Below are positions 1 to 8,745 of a stretch of DNA of 64,000 bases, piece by piece. The stretch is from Curtobacterium flaccumfaciens (lineage in GTDB: Bacteria > Actinomycetota > Actinomycetes > Actinomycetales > Microbacteriaceae). Under the pieces are notes generated by a model. The model was not told the origin of the DNA, searched no databases, and was given only the letters and a program-made list of their open reading frames with translations. The position numbers and the translations under genes are program-made. Position 1 is the first letter of the stretch. Each line of letters starts with the position of its first letter. The stretch covers positions 1 through 64,000 of the forward strand of contig NZ_JABMCF010000038.1 in assembly GCF_013359815.1 (NCBI RefSeq), given 5' to 3'.

Positions 1-205
1 CGCCACGATCGAGGCCGCCATCCGCCAGGTCTTCGACCTGCGTCCGGCCGCGATCATCCGCGACCTCGACCTGCTCCGACCGATCTACGCGCAGACCGCG
101 ACCTACGGCCACTTCGGCCGCGAGCTCCCCGGGTTCACGTGGGAGCAGCTCGACCGTGTCGAGGAACTCCGCGCCGCCGCAGGACTCGTCGCCGCGACCG
201 TCTGA
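1..205 (+). CDS. metK: S-adenosylmethionine synthetase, C-terminal end (partial)
   Basis: The last 67 codons of a gene that begins left of the window; the frame starts at base 2 and stops at TGA 203-205. The peptide includes [20 protein letters not shown] and [10 protein letters not shown], which match the well-conserved C-terminal end of MetK, the enzyme that makes S-adenosylmethionine from methionine and ATP in the cytosol. In MetK this end packs the third repeat of the fold and carries no catalytic loop. priA starts only 9 bases downstream, so the two are probably cotranscribed. The rest of the gene cannot be checked here. Confidence 0.93.
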   Translation, partial: ATIEAAIRQVFDLRPAAIIRDLDLLRPIYAQTATYGHFGRELPGFTWEQLDRVEELRAAAGLVAATV

Positions 206-213
206 AGCACCGC

Positions 214-2196
214 GTGACCACCGTCGCGCGCGTCGTCCTCGACTCGCCGCTCCCGCAGTTGGACCGTTTGTTCGACTACCGGGTGCCGGCCGAGCTCGAG
301 GACGACTGCGTCGCGGGGGTCCGCGTCAAGGTGCCGCTGCGCACCGGGGCACGGATGTCCGACGGGTACGTGATCGAGATCGTCACCGAGGGTGAGTACC
401 CCGGTGAGCTCAGCCAGATCGAGGCCGTCCTGTCCCCGGTGCCCGTCCTGGCGCCGGAGATCTGGACCCTCGCGCGCGCCGTCGCCGACCGTGCCGCGGG
501 TGTCGCCTCGGACGTCCTGCGCCTGGCCGTGCCGCCGCGGCAGGTGCGCGCCGAGAAGGCCTGGCTCGCCCGGGACACCGCGTGGTCGCCGCCGCCGGTG
601 ACCGCCCCGCCCGTCACCGGCTACGCCGACGGCGTCCTGGAGGCCGTGGTGACGGAGCACGGGCGCGCCGCGGTCGCCGCCGTGCCCCAGCCCGTGGCGG
701 TGGGTGACGCGGACGCACCGGTCTGGGTGCCGGGGTGGGCCGCGACGCTCGCCCAGGCCGCCGCACACACGGTGGCGGCCGAGCAGTCCGCGGTGATCGC
801 CGTGCCGGACTTCCGCGACGTCATCGACCTCGAGCGCGCCCTGCTCGCCGTGCTGCCGCCGGAACGGGTGGTGCGGTTCGACGCCAAGCAGACGAACGGG
901 CAGCGCGCGAAGGCCCTGCTGCAGGCGCGCACGCACCCGGTGGTCGCGATCGGCAACCGTACGGCGATGTACGCGCCGGCGACCGACCTCGGGCTGATCG
1001 CGATGTGGGACGACGGCGACGCCTCGTTCATCGAGCAGCGGGCCCCCTACGTGCACACGCGTGACGTGGCCCTGGTGCGGGCCGCCCAGTCCGGGGCCGC
1101 GCTGCTGTTCGTTTCGCACGCGCGTAGCACCGACGTGCAACGGCTGGTGGAGCTGCACTGGCTGCAGGACGTCGTGCCCTACCGCGTGAAGACCCCGAAG
1201 GTCATCCCCACCGTGCAGCAGACCGGGGCCGAGGGGTTCGCCGCACAGGCGCGCATCCCGAGCTCCGCCTGGCGTGCCGCGCGCGGGGCCAGCCAGCACG
1301 GTGCCGTCCTGGTGCAGGTTGCGAGCCCGGGCTTCGGCACGGGGCTCGTCTGCGCCGAGTGCGGCGAACGCGCGCACTGCCGCGTCTGCGGCGGGCCGCT
1401 CGGCAGCCCGCACCGCGGCGCCACGCCCCAGTGCCGGTTCTGCGGCGCCCTGGCCGTCGGCTTCCGCTGCCCGACGTGCGGCAACGGCACCGTGAAGCCG
1501 GTCGGCCAGGGCGCACAGCGCACCGCGGAGGAGCTCGGGCGGGCGTTCCCCGGCACCCGGATCATCGTCGCGGACGGCTCGCGTCCGCTCGACGAGGTTC
1601 CCGCCAAGCCATCGGTCGTCGTCGCCACCCGTGGGGCCGAGCCGTCGGTGCCGGGGGGCTACGCCTGCGTGCTGCTGCTCGACGGCGAGAAGATGCTCGC
1701 CCGCGAAGGGCTGCGCGTGCAGGAGGACGTGCTGCGCTTCTGGACGAACGCCGCCGCGAAGTCGGCCCCCGGTGCCGAGGTGTACCTGGTCGGGATCGGC
1801 GGGCGGCTGGCGTCGGCGATGGCCCTGTGGCGGCTCGACGGTCCCGCACACGACGAGCTCACCGACCGCCGCGAACTGCACTTCCCCCCGGCGGTGCGGG
1901 TGGCGACGATGACCGGTACCGACGAGGCCGTCACCGCTGCGGTCGAGGCCCTCGGCGACGCTGTCGTCGGTCCGGTGCTCGGCCCGGTCCCGGTCGAGGA
2001 CGACACGTTGCCGGGCACGGTCCGGGCCATCGTGCGGTTCCCGTACGCGCACGGGGCCGAGGTCGCCGCGACGCTCAAGGCCGAGGTGATCCGGCGCTCG
2101 TCGACCCGGCGGGTGCTCAAGGGTGGCAACCGACGACGGGCCGCTCCGACGCTGCGGGTGCGATTGGACGACGCGGAGCCGTTCTCCGAGGTCTGA
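214..2196 (+). CDS. priA: Primosomal protein N' (PriA), probably without helicase activity
   Basis: 660 residues from GTG 214, just after metK; this start gives the PriA N-terminus TTVARVVLDSPLPQLDRLFDY. PriA recognises stalled forks and reloads the replisome. The N-terminal DNA-binding part is followed by a helicase-like core and two zinc-binding clusters: CAECG/CRVCG near residues 380-393 and CRFCG/CPTCG near 407-424. The Walker A motif (GxTGSGKT in E. coli) is missing; AAHTVAAEQSAVIAVPD stands in its place, and the DEEH box is replaced by WDDGD. Loss of ATPase motifs is known for actinobacterial PriA ('probable primosomal protein N''). It likely keeps DNA and partner binding as a loader scaffold; that role is inference. 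Confidence 0.93.
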   Translation: MTTVARVVLDSPLPQLDRLFDYRVPAELEDDCVAGVRVKVPLRTGARMSDGYVIEIVTEGEYPGELSQIEAVLSPVPVLAPEIWTLARAVADRAAGVASDVLRLAVPPRQVRAEKAWLARDTAWSPPPVTAPPVTGYADGVLEAVVTEHGRAAVAAVPQPVAVGDADAPVWVPGWAATLAQAAAHTVAAEQSAVIAVPDFRDVIDLERALLAVLPPERVVRFDAKQTNGQRAKALLQARTHPVVAIGNRTAMYAPATDLGLIAMWDDGDASFIEQRAPYVHTRDVALVRAAQSGAALLFVSHARSTDVQRLVELHWLQDVVPYRVKTPKVIPTVQQTGAEGFAAQARIPSSAWRAARGASQHGAVLVQVASPGFGTGLVCAECGERAHCRVCGGPLGSPHRGATPQCRFCGALAVGFRCPTCGNGTVKPVGQGAQRTAEELGRAFPGTRIIVADGSRPLDEVPAKPSVVVATRGAEPSVPGGYACVLLLDGEKMLAREGLRVQEDVLRFWTNAAAKSAPGAEVYLVGIGGRLASAMALWRLDGPAHDELTDRRELHFPPAVRVATMTGTDEAVTAAVEALGDAVVGPVLGPVPVEDDTLPGTVRAIVRFPYAHGAEVAATLKAEVIRRSSTRRVLKGGNRRRAAPTLRVRLDDAEPFSEV

Positions 2197-2237
2197 CCGC
2201 GCCCGGGTCCGTGTGGGCCCGGGCGCTGCACGACGCA

Positions 2238-2279
2238 GAACGACACCGCCGACGTCGTGCGACGTCGGCGGTGTCGTTC
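2238..2279. terminator. Perfect 19-bp hairpin between convergent genes
   Basis: Bases 2238-2256 and 2261-2279 are exact reverse complements around a 4-base loop (GTGC). The hairpin lies between priA (+) and the DUF4383 gene (-), so it can serve both strands. There is no T-run, which is usual for GC-rich actinobacterial terminators. Confidence 0.8.
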
Positions 2280-2319
2280 GGGGTCTGCCGCCGGGTGGCG
2301 ACCGGCTGGTGCGGGTCGG

Positions 2320-2775
2320 TCAGGCGTTGGCGGGCCGACGACGCTCGCGCGGCAGCACGACGCCGAGGGCGACCATGCCGATGGCGAGCACGAGGTGCAG
2401 CCAGTTGTCGGCGTTGTTCAGCGGGACGAAGTTCGCACCCGAGCTGTGGCCGGCGGTGAACAGGCCGTAGATCCACAGCACGAAGTAGACGATCCCGCCG
2501 ATCACCAGGTACATCCGCGAGCCGGAAGCGCGGTTGGCGGCGAGCAGTCCGACGACGCCGAACAGCAGGTGCACGATGTTGTGCAGCACGGACACCTGGA
2601 AGATGCCGAGCAGCATGCCCATCGACTCGTGTCCGGCCCCGGCCAGGTCGCCGGTCGTGATGCCGGGGACGAACCCGGCGATCCCGACGAGCAGGAACAC
2701 GATGCCGACCACGAGGGTGGCCTTCTGGACGGACGATCCGGCGTAGCGGTTGGTGGCGGTGGTGACGTCGCTCAT
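2320..2775 (-). CDS. DUF4383 family membrane protein
   Basis: 151 residues. The ATG at 2775 is chosen because AGGAGAGGAA (complement of 2781-2790) sits 5 bases upstream; a longer frame upstream has no such site. Four hydrophobic segments are visible: ATLVVGIVFLLVGIAGFVPG, SVLHNIVHLLFGVVGLLAAN, MYLVIGGIVYFVLWIYGLFT and LHLVLAIGMVALGVVLP. The HNIVHLLFGVVGL and NADNWLHL elements are typical of DUF4383, a family of four-helix membrane proteins common in Actinobacteria. The function is unknown and no partner lies next to it. It is transcribed divergently from fmt. Confidence 0.85.
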   Translation of the reverse strand: MSDVTTATNRYAGSSVQKATLVVGIVFLLVGIAGFVPGITTGDLAGAGHESMGMLLGIFQVSVLHNIVHLLFGVVGLLAANRASGSRMYLVIGGIVYFVLWIYGLFTAGHSSGANFVPLNNADNWLHLVLAIGMVALGVVLPRERRRPANA

Positions 2776-2909
2776 GGTGGTTCCTCTCCTGATGTGGTTC
2801 AGACCGTACGCAGCCGATGCTCTGCTGTCCCCAAGGTGAGCCGGAACGCGCACCGTGGCGCTGTCGACCGGGCACGGCGCAGTGGCTCGCCCGTGGGAGG
2901 ATCGAACCC

Positions 2910-3845
2910 ATGCGTCTCGTCGTCGCCGGCAGCCCCGCTGCGGCCGTCCCCACCCTCCGCCGTCTGGCGGCGTCCGACCACGAGATCGTCGCGGTGCTCA
3001 CGCGGCCGGCCACCCCGCAGGGCCGCAAGCGCGTCCTCACGCCGACCCCGGTGGCCGTCGTCGCCGCGGAGCTCGGCCTGCCAGTCATCGAGGCCTCGCG
3101 TGTCGACGACGCCGTCACCGCCCGGATCGCGGACCTCGACGTCGACCTCGGCGTGATCGTCGCCTACGGCGCACTGCTCCGCCGCCCGGCGCTCGACGCC
3201 CCGCGGCACGGGTGGATCAACCTGCACTTCTCCGACCTGCCGGCGTACCGCGGTGCGGCTCCCGTGCAGCGTGCGGTGATGGCCGGCGACACCCGGACCG
3301 CCGCCACGGTCTTCCAGCTGGTCGAGGCGCTCGACGCCGGCCCGGTCTACGCCGCCCTGCCCTTCGAGATCGACCCCGAGGCGACTTCGGGTGAGGTCCT
3401 CGCCGCGATGGCCGAGGTCGGCGCCGACGTGGTGGCGGACGTCGTGGACGCCATCGCCGCCGGCACCGCCGTCGCGACCGAGCAGTCCGGCGAGCCCACG
3501 CTCGCCCCGAAGCTCACGATCGACGACGGCCGCATCGACTTCGCCGCGCCCGCCGCCGCCGTGCACGCGCGGCTGCGCGGGGTCACGCCCGAGCCCGGCG
3601 CGTACGCCCACCTGGGCGAGACCCGCGTGAAGCTGCTCCGCAGCACGCTCCGGCCAGGAGGCACGCAGGACCCCGCCCCGTCGCTCGCGCCGGGTGCGCT
3701 CGCACTCCACGGCGGTCGGCTGCTGGTCGGGACCGCCGACACCCCGCTGGTGCTGCTCGAGGTGCAGCCGGCGGGCAAGAAGGTGATGGACGCCGCCGCC
3801 TGGGCCCGTGGCCTCGGCGAACTGGACGGGAAGGTCCTCGCATGA
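2910..3845 (+). CDS. fmt: Methionyl-tRNA formyltransferase
   Basis: 311 residues. It formylates Met-tRNAfMet with 10-formyl-THF, making the initiator for translation. The catalytic triad is recognisable as Asn104 and His106 in INLHFSDLPAYRGAAP and Asp142 in LDAGPVY; the C-terminal OB-like tRNA-binding domain begins near residue 205. The ATG at 2910 follows GGGAGG (2895-2900), and the protein start MRLVVAGSPAAAVPTL matches the family. An open frame upstream is not conserved-looking. The stop overlaps the rsmB start (ATGA), so the two genes are translationally coupled. Confidence 0.96.
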   Translation: MRLVVAGSPAAAVPTLRRLAASDHEIVAVLTRPATPQGRKRVLTPTPVAVVAAELGLPVIEASRVDDAVTARIADLDVDLGVIVAYGALLRRPALDAPRHGWINLHFSDLPAYRGAAPVQRAVMAGDTRTAATVFQLVEALDAGPVYAALPFEIDPEATSGEVLAAMAEVGADVVADVVDAIAAGTAVATEQSGEPTLAPKLTIDDGRIDFAAPAAAVHARLRGVTPEPGAYAHLGETRVKLLRSTLRPGGTQDPAPSLAPGALALHGGRLLVGTADTPLVLLEVQPAGKKVMDAAAWARGLGELDGKVLA

Positions 3846-5410
3846 GCCCCCAGACGAAGCCCCAGGGTGCCCGCCGCGGCCCGCGTCCGGCCAGTGCCCG
3901 CCGCGTGGCGTTCGACGTGCTCCGCGCCGTGCAGGTCGACGACGCCTACGCGAACCTGCTGCTGCCGACGCGCATCCGCCGCGCCGGGCTCACCGCCCGC
4001 GACGCCGGGTTCGCGACCGAGCTCACCTACGGGTCGATCCGGATGCTCGGCCGCTACGACGTGATCATCGCGCTGGCATCCGGTCGCCGGGCCGAGAACA
4101 TCGAGGCGGACGTCCTCGACGTGATGCGTCTCGGTGCGCACCAGCTGCTCGCCATGCGCACGCCGACGCACGCCGCCGTCGACGCCACGGTCGAGCTCGC
4201 CCGCGAGGTCGGTGCCCGCCGCGCCACCGGGTTCGTGAACGCCGTGATGCGCAAGATCGCCGCCCGCACCGACCAGGAGTGGGACGCCCTGATCACCGAG
4301 GGCCGTGCCGGGGACGCCCTGCTCGCCACCCGCTGGTCGCACCCGGTCTGGGTCGTCTCGGCGCTCCGCGACGCCCTGGCCGCCGAACGCTCCCGCGACG
4401 AGCTCGCCGCCCTGCTCGCCGCCGACAACGCCGCACCCCGGGTGCAGCTCGCGGCCCTGCCCGGCCTCGCCACCGACGAGGACATCGCCACCGCGACCGC
4501 CCGCACCGCCCCGGACGACGACACCGACGCCGCGTTCGCCGACGCGACCGGTGCGGACGACGTGCCCGCGGCCCTGGTGCCCGCCGACGACGAACCGGAG
4601 GCCGACGGTGCGACCGGCACCGTGCCTCCCGTCCGGGCCGACGAGCCCGTCGTGCAGGCGGACGCCGCGCCGGTGTCGCCCGTCGGCATCCGCGGCATCA
4701 GCGGCGACCCGGCGCGCGTGCCGGGCGTCGCCGCCGGACGCCTGCGCGTGCAGGACGAGGGGTCGCAGCTCGCCGCGCTGGCGCTGAGCCGCTCGTCGGA
4801 CGTGCGTGCGGGGGAGCGGTGGCTCGACATGTGCGCCGGGCCCGGCGGCAAGGCCGCGCTGCTCGCCGCCGAGGCGCAGCAGGGCGGGGCGACCCTCGTC
4901 GCCAACGAACTCGTGCCCGCCCGCGCCGGACTCGTGCGGAACGCCCTCGGCGTGTTCGGCGACCACGTGCGGGTCGTCGAGGGCGACGCCCGTCGGTACG
5001 GCCGCGACGGCACCGGGATGACCTTCGACCGCATCCTGCTCGACGCCCCGTGCACCGGGCTCGGCGCGCTGCGTCGCCGACCGGAGGCACGTTGGCGGAA
5101 GCTCCCCGAGGACGTCGAGGAGCTCGCTGCCCTGCAGACCGAACTGCTCGACGCCGCCGTCCGGGTGCTCGCACCGGGCGGGACCCTGGCGTACGTGACG
5201 TGCTCGCCGCACCTGGCGGAGACCCGCGGGCAGGTCGACGCGCTGATGGGGCGGCACGGCGACCGGCTCGAGCAGCTCGACACTGCCACGATCGTCCGGG
5301 GTGTCGCCGCACGTGACCCCGAGATCGCCGACGGTGCCACGGCGCAGCTGTGGCCGCACCGCATCGGGACGGACGCGATGTTCATCGCGCTGTTCCGTCG
5401 AGTCGACTGA
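3842..5410 (+). CDS. rsmB: 16S rRNA (cytosine-C5) methyltransferase RsmB/Sun
   Basis: 522 residues. The order is a NusB-like RNA-binding domain (about 15-210), an acidic low-complexity linker (about 222-285, rich in Asp, Ala, Pro and Val), and a Rossmann methyltransferase domain with the SAM loop WLDMCAGPGGKAA (327-339). Both cysteines of the RsmB/NSUN mechanism are present: Cys404 in DAPCTGLG and Cys454 in YVTCSPH. It makes m5C in 16S rRNA (C967 in E. coli). The linker makes it longer than the E. coli enzyme (about 430 residues). It overlaps fmt by 4 bases, the standard fmt-rsmB pair. Confidence 0.95.
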   Translation: MSPQTKPQGARRGPRPASARRVAFDVLRAVQVDDAYANLLLPTRIRRAGLTARDAGFATELTYGSIRMLGRYDVIIALASGRRAENIEADVLDVMRLGAHQLLAMRTPTHAAVDATVELAREVGARRATGFVNAVMRKIAARTDQEWDALITEGRAGDALLATRWSHPVWVVSALRDALAAERSRDELAALLAADNAAPRVQLAALPGLATDEDIATATARTAPDDDTDAAFADATGADDVPAALVPADDEPEADGATGTVPPVRADEPVVQADAAPVSPVGIRGISGDPARVPGVAAGRLRVQDEGSQLAALALSRSSDVRAGERWLDMCAGPGGKAALLAAEAQQGGATLVANELVPARAGLVRNALGVFGDHVRVVEGDARRYGRDGTGMTFDRILLDAPCTGLGALRRRPEARWRKLPEDVEELAALQTELLDAAVRVLAPGGTLAYVTCSPHLAETRGQVDALMGRHGDRLEQLDTATIVRGVAARDPEIADGATAQLWPHRIGTDAMFIALFRRVD

Positions 5411-5434
5411 CCACCCCGCCGACCGGGATCGGGC

Positions 5435-6088
5435 TCAGCGCGACCGTCGGTAGGCACTGCCGTCGCACGTGTGCACGGCCGTGTCGTCGAACAAGGTGCG
5501 CAGGTTGTACGCGGCGCAGTCCCGGAAGGTACCGATGCTGATCCACCGCGCCGAGCGGCGCAGCTCGCCCTTGGATGGGCCGTCCGAACCGATGCCGGCG
5601 CGGTGGACCGTCCAGGCGATGTCCTGCGCCTCGGCGTCGAGGTAGCGCATCACCGACTCGTTGTCCGCGTGCTGTCCGATGTACTCCCGCGCGAGCGTCG
5701 ACCGGACGAGGCGGAGCACGGGCGCGAGCCGCTTGCCGGGAGGCGCACTCAGCCCACCGGCCTGGTAGAGCAGCCGCCGGGTGCCGCTCCGGCGCATGGC
5801 CAGCACGAGCGTGCGGACGAACGCGGTGTTGACCGGTCGCTCGCGCTGCGCGGCGACGTCCCCGAGCATCACGACCACGCCCGTCACGCCCTCGAGCAGC
5901 GCGTCGAGGTCGAGGCCGTCGGTGACCGAGCCCTGCACGACCTGCAGGTCGTCGTGCTGGACCGCCAGCTTCGACGGTGTCCGGACGACGGCGCGGACAC
6001 GGTGTCCGGCATCGAGTGCGAGCCGGGTGAAGTGCTGGCCGGTCTGTCCGGTCGCGCCGAACACGAGCAGGTGCTGTCGAGGTGTCAT
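5435..6088 (-). CDS. NAD(P)-binding oxidoreductase (atypical SDR, NmrA/SDR_a5-like)
   Basis: 217 residues. The N-terminal FGATGQTGQH (residues 10-19) is a GxxGxxG dinucleotide loop of atypical short-chain dehydrogenases. The body is Rossmann-like (HRVRAVVRTPSKL, LQVVQGSVTD, GVVVMLGD), but no YxxxK catalytic pair is evident, so it may act as a redox sensor or reductase of unknown substrate. The ATG at 6088 has no Shine-Dalgarno; a -10 (TAGATT, complement of 6095-6100) lies 6 bases upstream, implying a leaderless transcript. It is divergent from a TetR gene and shares its operator region, so that repressor probably controls it. It is convergent with rsmB, with only 24 bases between them. Confidence 0.8.
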   Translation of the reverse strand: MTPRQHLLVFGATGQTGQHFTRLALDAGHRVRAVVRTPSKLAVQHDDLQVVQGSVTDGLDLDALLEGVTGVVVMLGDVAAQRERPVNTAFVRTLVLAMRRSGTRRLLYQAGGLSAPPGKRLAPVLRLVRSTLAREYIGQHADNESVMRYLDAEAQDIAWTVHRAGIGSDGPSKGELRRSARWISIGTFRDCAAYNLRTLFDDTAVHTCDGSAYRRSR

Positions 6089-6094
6089 CCACCC

Positions 6095-6144
6095 AATCTA
6101 GGCAGTGACTAGAAAATAGGCAATGCCTAGTACCGCGATAGGCT
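6095..6144. promoter_or_regulatory. Divergent promoters with a doubled TetR-type operator
   Basis: Two copies of the palindrome TAGGCA-n-TGCCTA lie 18 bp centre to centre: 6099-6111 (one mismatch, TGACTA) and 6117-6129 (perfect). They overlap both promoters. On the minus strand -10 TAGATT is at 6100-6095 and -35 TTGCCT at 6123-6118 with a 17-base spacer. On the plus strand -10 TAGGCT is at 6139-6144, 6 bases before the TetR ATG. This geometry suggests repression of the oxidoreductase and autoregulation. Confidence 0.75.
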
Positions 6145-6150
6145 CTCCCC

Positions 6151-6750
6151 ATGCCGGAGCGTCCCTTCCACCACGGGAACCTGCGGGCCGTGCTGCTCGA
6201 CGAGGCCGTCCAGGTCCTGCGCGAGGACGGCGTCGACGGGTTGTCCCTCCGTGACCTGGCGCGCCGCGCCGGGGTCAGCCACGGTGCGCCGCGGAGCCAC
6301 TTCGTCGACCGCCAGGCACTCCTCGACGCCCTCGCCGTGCTCGGTTTCGAGCGACTGACCACCGCGGTGCGCCGGGCCCTCTCCGGCTCGGGCGACCTCG
6401 ACGACCGGTTCCGTCGGGTCGCCATGGCGTACGTCGACTTCGCCATCGACGACGCGGCGCTCATGGACCTCATGTTCCAGGCGTCGACGGCCGGCCGGTC
6501 CGGCCCCGTGCAGACCGCCGCCGAATCGCTGTTCGCCGTGCTCGACGGCGCGCTCGGAGCGTCCGCGCCGGAGCCCGGCGAGGACGCCCGGGCCACCTTC
6601 AAGCTCCTGTTCGCCGCGACCATGCAGGGGATCGCGGGCCTCGTCGTGTCGCGCCGGATCGACCGCCCGCAGGGCGAGCGGCTGGTCGAAGCAGCACTCG
6701 GGACGATGCTCCGGTCCGACCTCGGCACGCGCGCCCTCGGCGACGGCTGA
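6151..6750 (+). CDS. TetR/AcrR family transcriptional regulator
   Basis: 199 residues. The N-terminal helix-turn-helix (about 10-55) reads [17 protein letters not shown]...[21 protein letters not shown], close to the TetR consensus. The rest is a helical ligand/dimer domain ending in a WHG/TetR_C_33-like pattern ([18 protein letters not shown]). The start is ATG 6151, with a -10 (TAGGCT) 6 bases upstream and no ribosome-binding site. It probably represses the divergent oxidoreductase through the paired palindromes between them. The ligand is unknown. Confidence 0.9.
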   Translation: MPERPFHHGNLRAVLLDEAVQVLREDGVDGLSLRDLARRAGVSHGAPRSHFVDRQALLDALAVLGFERLTTAVRRALSGSGDLDDRFRRVAMAYVDFAIDDAALMDLMFQASTAGRSGPVQTAAESLFAVLDGALGASAPEPGEDARATFKLLFAATMQGIAGLVVSRRIDRPQGERLVEAALGTMLRSDLGTRALGDG

Positions 6751-6810
6751 CCCCGCCCCCGGACGGCGCCGCGCGCACCCGGGCAGCGCAGCCAGGCAGG
6801 CGCACGCCGG

Positions 6811-6816
6811 TAGGCT
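6811..6816 (+). promoter_or_regulatory. -10 box TAGGCT of rpe (leaderless)
   Basis: TAGGCT ends 6 bases before the GTG start of rpe, and no Shine-Dalgarno is visible. Transcription would begin at or next to the start codon. Confidence 0.6.
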
Positions 6817-6822
6817 TGCCCG

Positions 6823-7482
6823 GTGACGATCCGCATCTCGCCGAGCATCCTGTCCGCCGACTTCGCGAACCTCGAACGCGAACTCCAGCGCATCGAGACC
6901 GCCGACCTGGTGCACGTCGACGTGATGGACAACCACTTCGTGCCGAACCTGACCCTCGGGCTGCCGATCGTGCAGCGCCTGCAGCAGGTGTCGCCGGTGC
7001 CGCTCGATGTGCACCTGATGATCACCGATGCCGACCGCAACGCGCCGAAGTACGCCGAGACCGGTGCGTCGAGCGTCACGTTCCACTTCGAGGCCGCCGA
7101 CGACCCGGTGGCGACCGCCGCGGCGATCCGGTCGAACGGTGCCCGCGCGGCCGTCGCCGTGAAGCCCGGCACCCCGATCACGCAGGTGCTGCACCACCTC
7201 GACGCCTACGACATGATCCTGCTGATGACGGTCGAGCCCGGGTTCGGCGGGCAGTCGTTCATGCCGTCCGTGATGCCGAAGCTCGCCGACGCGCGCGCGG
7301 CGGTCGACGCCTCGGGGCTCGACGTCTGGCTCGAGGTGGACGGCGGGATCGCCGTGGACACCGTGCCCGAGGCCGTGCGGAGCGGTGCCGACACGCTGGT
7401 CGCGGGCTCCGCGGTCTACGGCGGCGAACCCGCCGCGCGCATCGCCGACCTGCGCGAGGCCGCCGCTCGGGCACGCTCGTGA
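6823..7482 (+). CDS. rpe: Ribulose-phosphate 3-epimerase
   Basis: 219 residues, a TIM-barrel enzyme that interconverts ribulose-5-phosphate and xylulose-5-phosphate in the pentose phosphate pathway. Family landmarks are [13 protein letters not shown] at the N-terminus, [14 protein letters not shown] (catalytic Asp and metal site), [26 protein letters not shown] (second catalytic Asp) and a phosphate-binding end AGSAVYGG. The GTG at 6823 fits both the protein start and the leaderless -10. hisE follows after about 100 bases. The other pentose-phosphate genes are far away at 58-64 kb. Confidence 0.96.
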   Translation: MTIRISPSILSADFANLERELQRIETADLVHVDVMDNHFVPNLTLGLPIVQRLQQVSPVPLDVHLMITDADRNAPKYAETGASSVTFHFEAADDPVATAAAIRSNGARAAVAVKPGTPITQVLHHLDAYDMILLMTVEPGFGGQSFMPSVMPKLADARAAVDASGLDVWLEVDGGIAVDTVPEAVRSGADTLVAGSAVYGGEPAARIADLREAAARARS

Positions 7483-7570
7483 CCGGGGGAGCGCCGGACG
7501 GTACCGGCGTGAGCGAGGCGACCGCCGCCTCCCGTCCGGACGGTGCGTCGGCAGCGTCAGCGGAGACCGG

Positions 7571-7576
7571 TAGCCT
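7571..7576 (+). promoter_or_regulatory. -10 box TAGCCT of hisE (leaderless)
   Basis: TAGCCT lies 7 bases before the GTG at 7584. It supports that start over an in-frame upstream GTG at 7509, which would place the promoter inside the gene. Confidence 0.55.
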
Positions 7577-7583
7577 GGACCCC

Positions 7584-7847
7584 GTGAAGACGTTCGACGA
7601 CCTGTTCCAGGAGCTCACCGAGAAGGCGCGCACGCGCCCCGATGGCTCCGGCACCGTCGCCGAACTGGACGCCGGCGTGCACCAGATCGGCAAGAAGATC
7701 GTGGAAGAAGCCGCCGAGGTCTGGATGGCGGCCGAGTACGAGGGCGACGAGCGCACCTCGGAGGAGATCTCGCAGCTGATCTACCACCTCCAGGTCCTCA
7801 TGGTCGCCAAGGGGCTCACCCCGGCGGACGTCTGGCGACATCTGTAG
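7584..7847 (+). CDS. hisE: Phosphoribosyl-ATP pyrophosphatase
   Basis: 87 residues, the stand-alone HisE of Actinobacteria. It hydrolyses PR-ATP to PR-AMP, step two of histidine synthesis. The MazG-like helical motif is clear: [18 protein letters not shown], with the metal-binding EExxE pattern, then [20 protein letters not shown]. The length is normal for the family. hisG follows 58 bases later. HisI, the next enzyme, is separate at 9538 rather than fused. Confidence 0.95.
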   Translation: MKTFDDLFQELTEKARTRPDGSGTVAELDAGVHQIGKKIVEEAAEVWMAAEYEGDERTSEEISQLIYHLQVLMVAKGLTPADVWRHL

Positions 7848-7905
7848 GAAGCGCCGCCCGGCGCACCGACGACCGCCGACGACCCCACAGAAAGCAGACC
7901 TACTG

Positions 7906-8745
7906 ATGCTCCGCATCGCCGTGCCCAACAAGGGCTCCCTGTCCGAGACCGCGTCCGACATGCTGCGGGAGGCCGGGTACGCCGGCCGCCGCGACCCGAA
8001 GGCGCTGCACCTGCTCGACGAGCGCAACGGCGTCGAGTTCTTCTTCCTCCGCCCGCGGGACATCGCCACGTACGTGGGGTCCGGCGCGCTCGACGTCGGC
8101 ATCACCGGCCGCGACCTCCTGCTCGACTCCGGGTCCGAGGCGCACGAGGTCGACGCGCTCGGCTTCGCCGACTCCACCTTCCGGTTCGCCGGCACCCCGG
8201 GTCGGTTCGCCTCGCTGCAGGACCTCGACGGCGTGCGTGTGGCCACGAGCTACCCCGGACTGGTCGGTGCGTTCCTCGCCGAGCACGGGGTCAGCTCCAC
8301 GCTCGTGAAGCTCGACGGCGCCGTCGAGAGCGCCGTGCGGCTCGGGGTCGCCGACGCCGTGGCCGACGTCGTGTCGACGGGCAGCACGCTCCGGCAGGCG
8401 GGCCTCGAGATCTTCGGCCCGGTGATCCTCGAGTCGACCGCGGTGCTCGTCTCCACCGACGAGACCATCCCGGGTATCGACGTGCTCCGCCGACGCCTGC
8501 AGGGCGTCCTCGTCGCCCGTGGCTACGTGATGCTCGACTACGACGTCCCCACGGCCCTGCTCGAGCAGGCGACCGCGGTGGCGTCCGGCATCGAGTCGCC
8601 CACGGTCTCACCGCTGCACGACCGCGACTGGGCCGCGGTCCGCGTGATGATCCCGCGCGACGACGCGAACCTCATCATGGACGCGCTCTACGACCTCGGC
8701 GCCCGGGCGATCCTCGTCAGCCCGATCCACGCCGCACGCCTGTGA
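7906..8745 (+). CDS. hisG: ATP phosphoribosyltransferase, long form
   Basis: 279 residues. It catalyses the first, committed step of histidine synthesis (ATP + PRPP). The N-terminal [20 protein letters not shown] and the PRPP loop [15 protein letters not shown] are family signatures. The C-terminal domain from about residue 205 ([30 protein letters not shown]) is the ACT-like regulatory domain that binds histidine in the long-form enzyme, so allosteric feedback is expected and no HisZ is needed. ATG 7906 has only a weak AGAAAG upstream. The stop overlaps the hisF start (GTGA). Confidence 0.96.
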   Translation: MLRIAVPNKGSLSETASDMLREAGYAGRRDPKALHLLDERNGVEFFFLRPRDIATYVGSGALDVGITGRDLLLDSGSEAHEVDALGFADSTFRFAGTPGRFASLQDLDGVRVATSYPGLVGAFLAEHGVSSTLVKLDGAVESAVRLGVADAVADVVSTGSTLRQAGLEIFGPVILESTAVLVSTDETIPGIDVLRRRLQGVLVARGYVMLDYDVPTALLEQATAVASGIESPTVSPLHDRDWAAVRVMIPRDDANLIMDALYDLGARAILVSPIHAARL

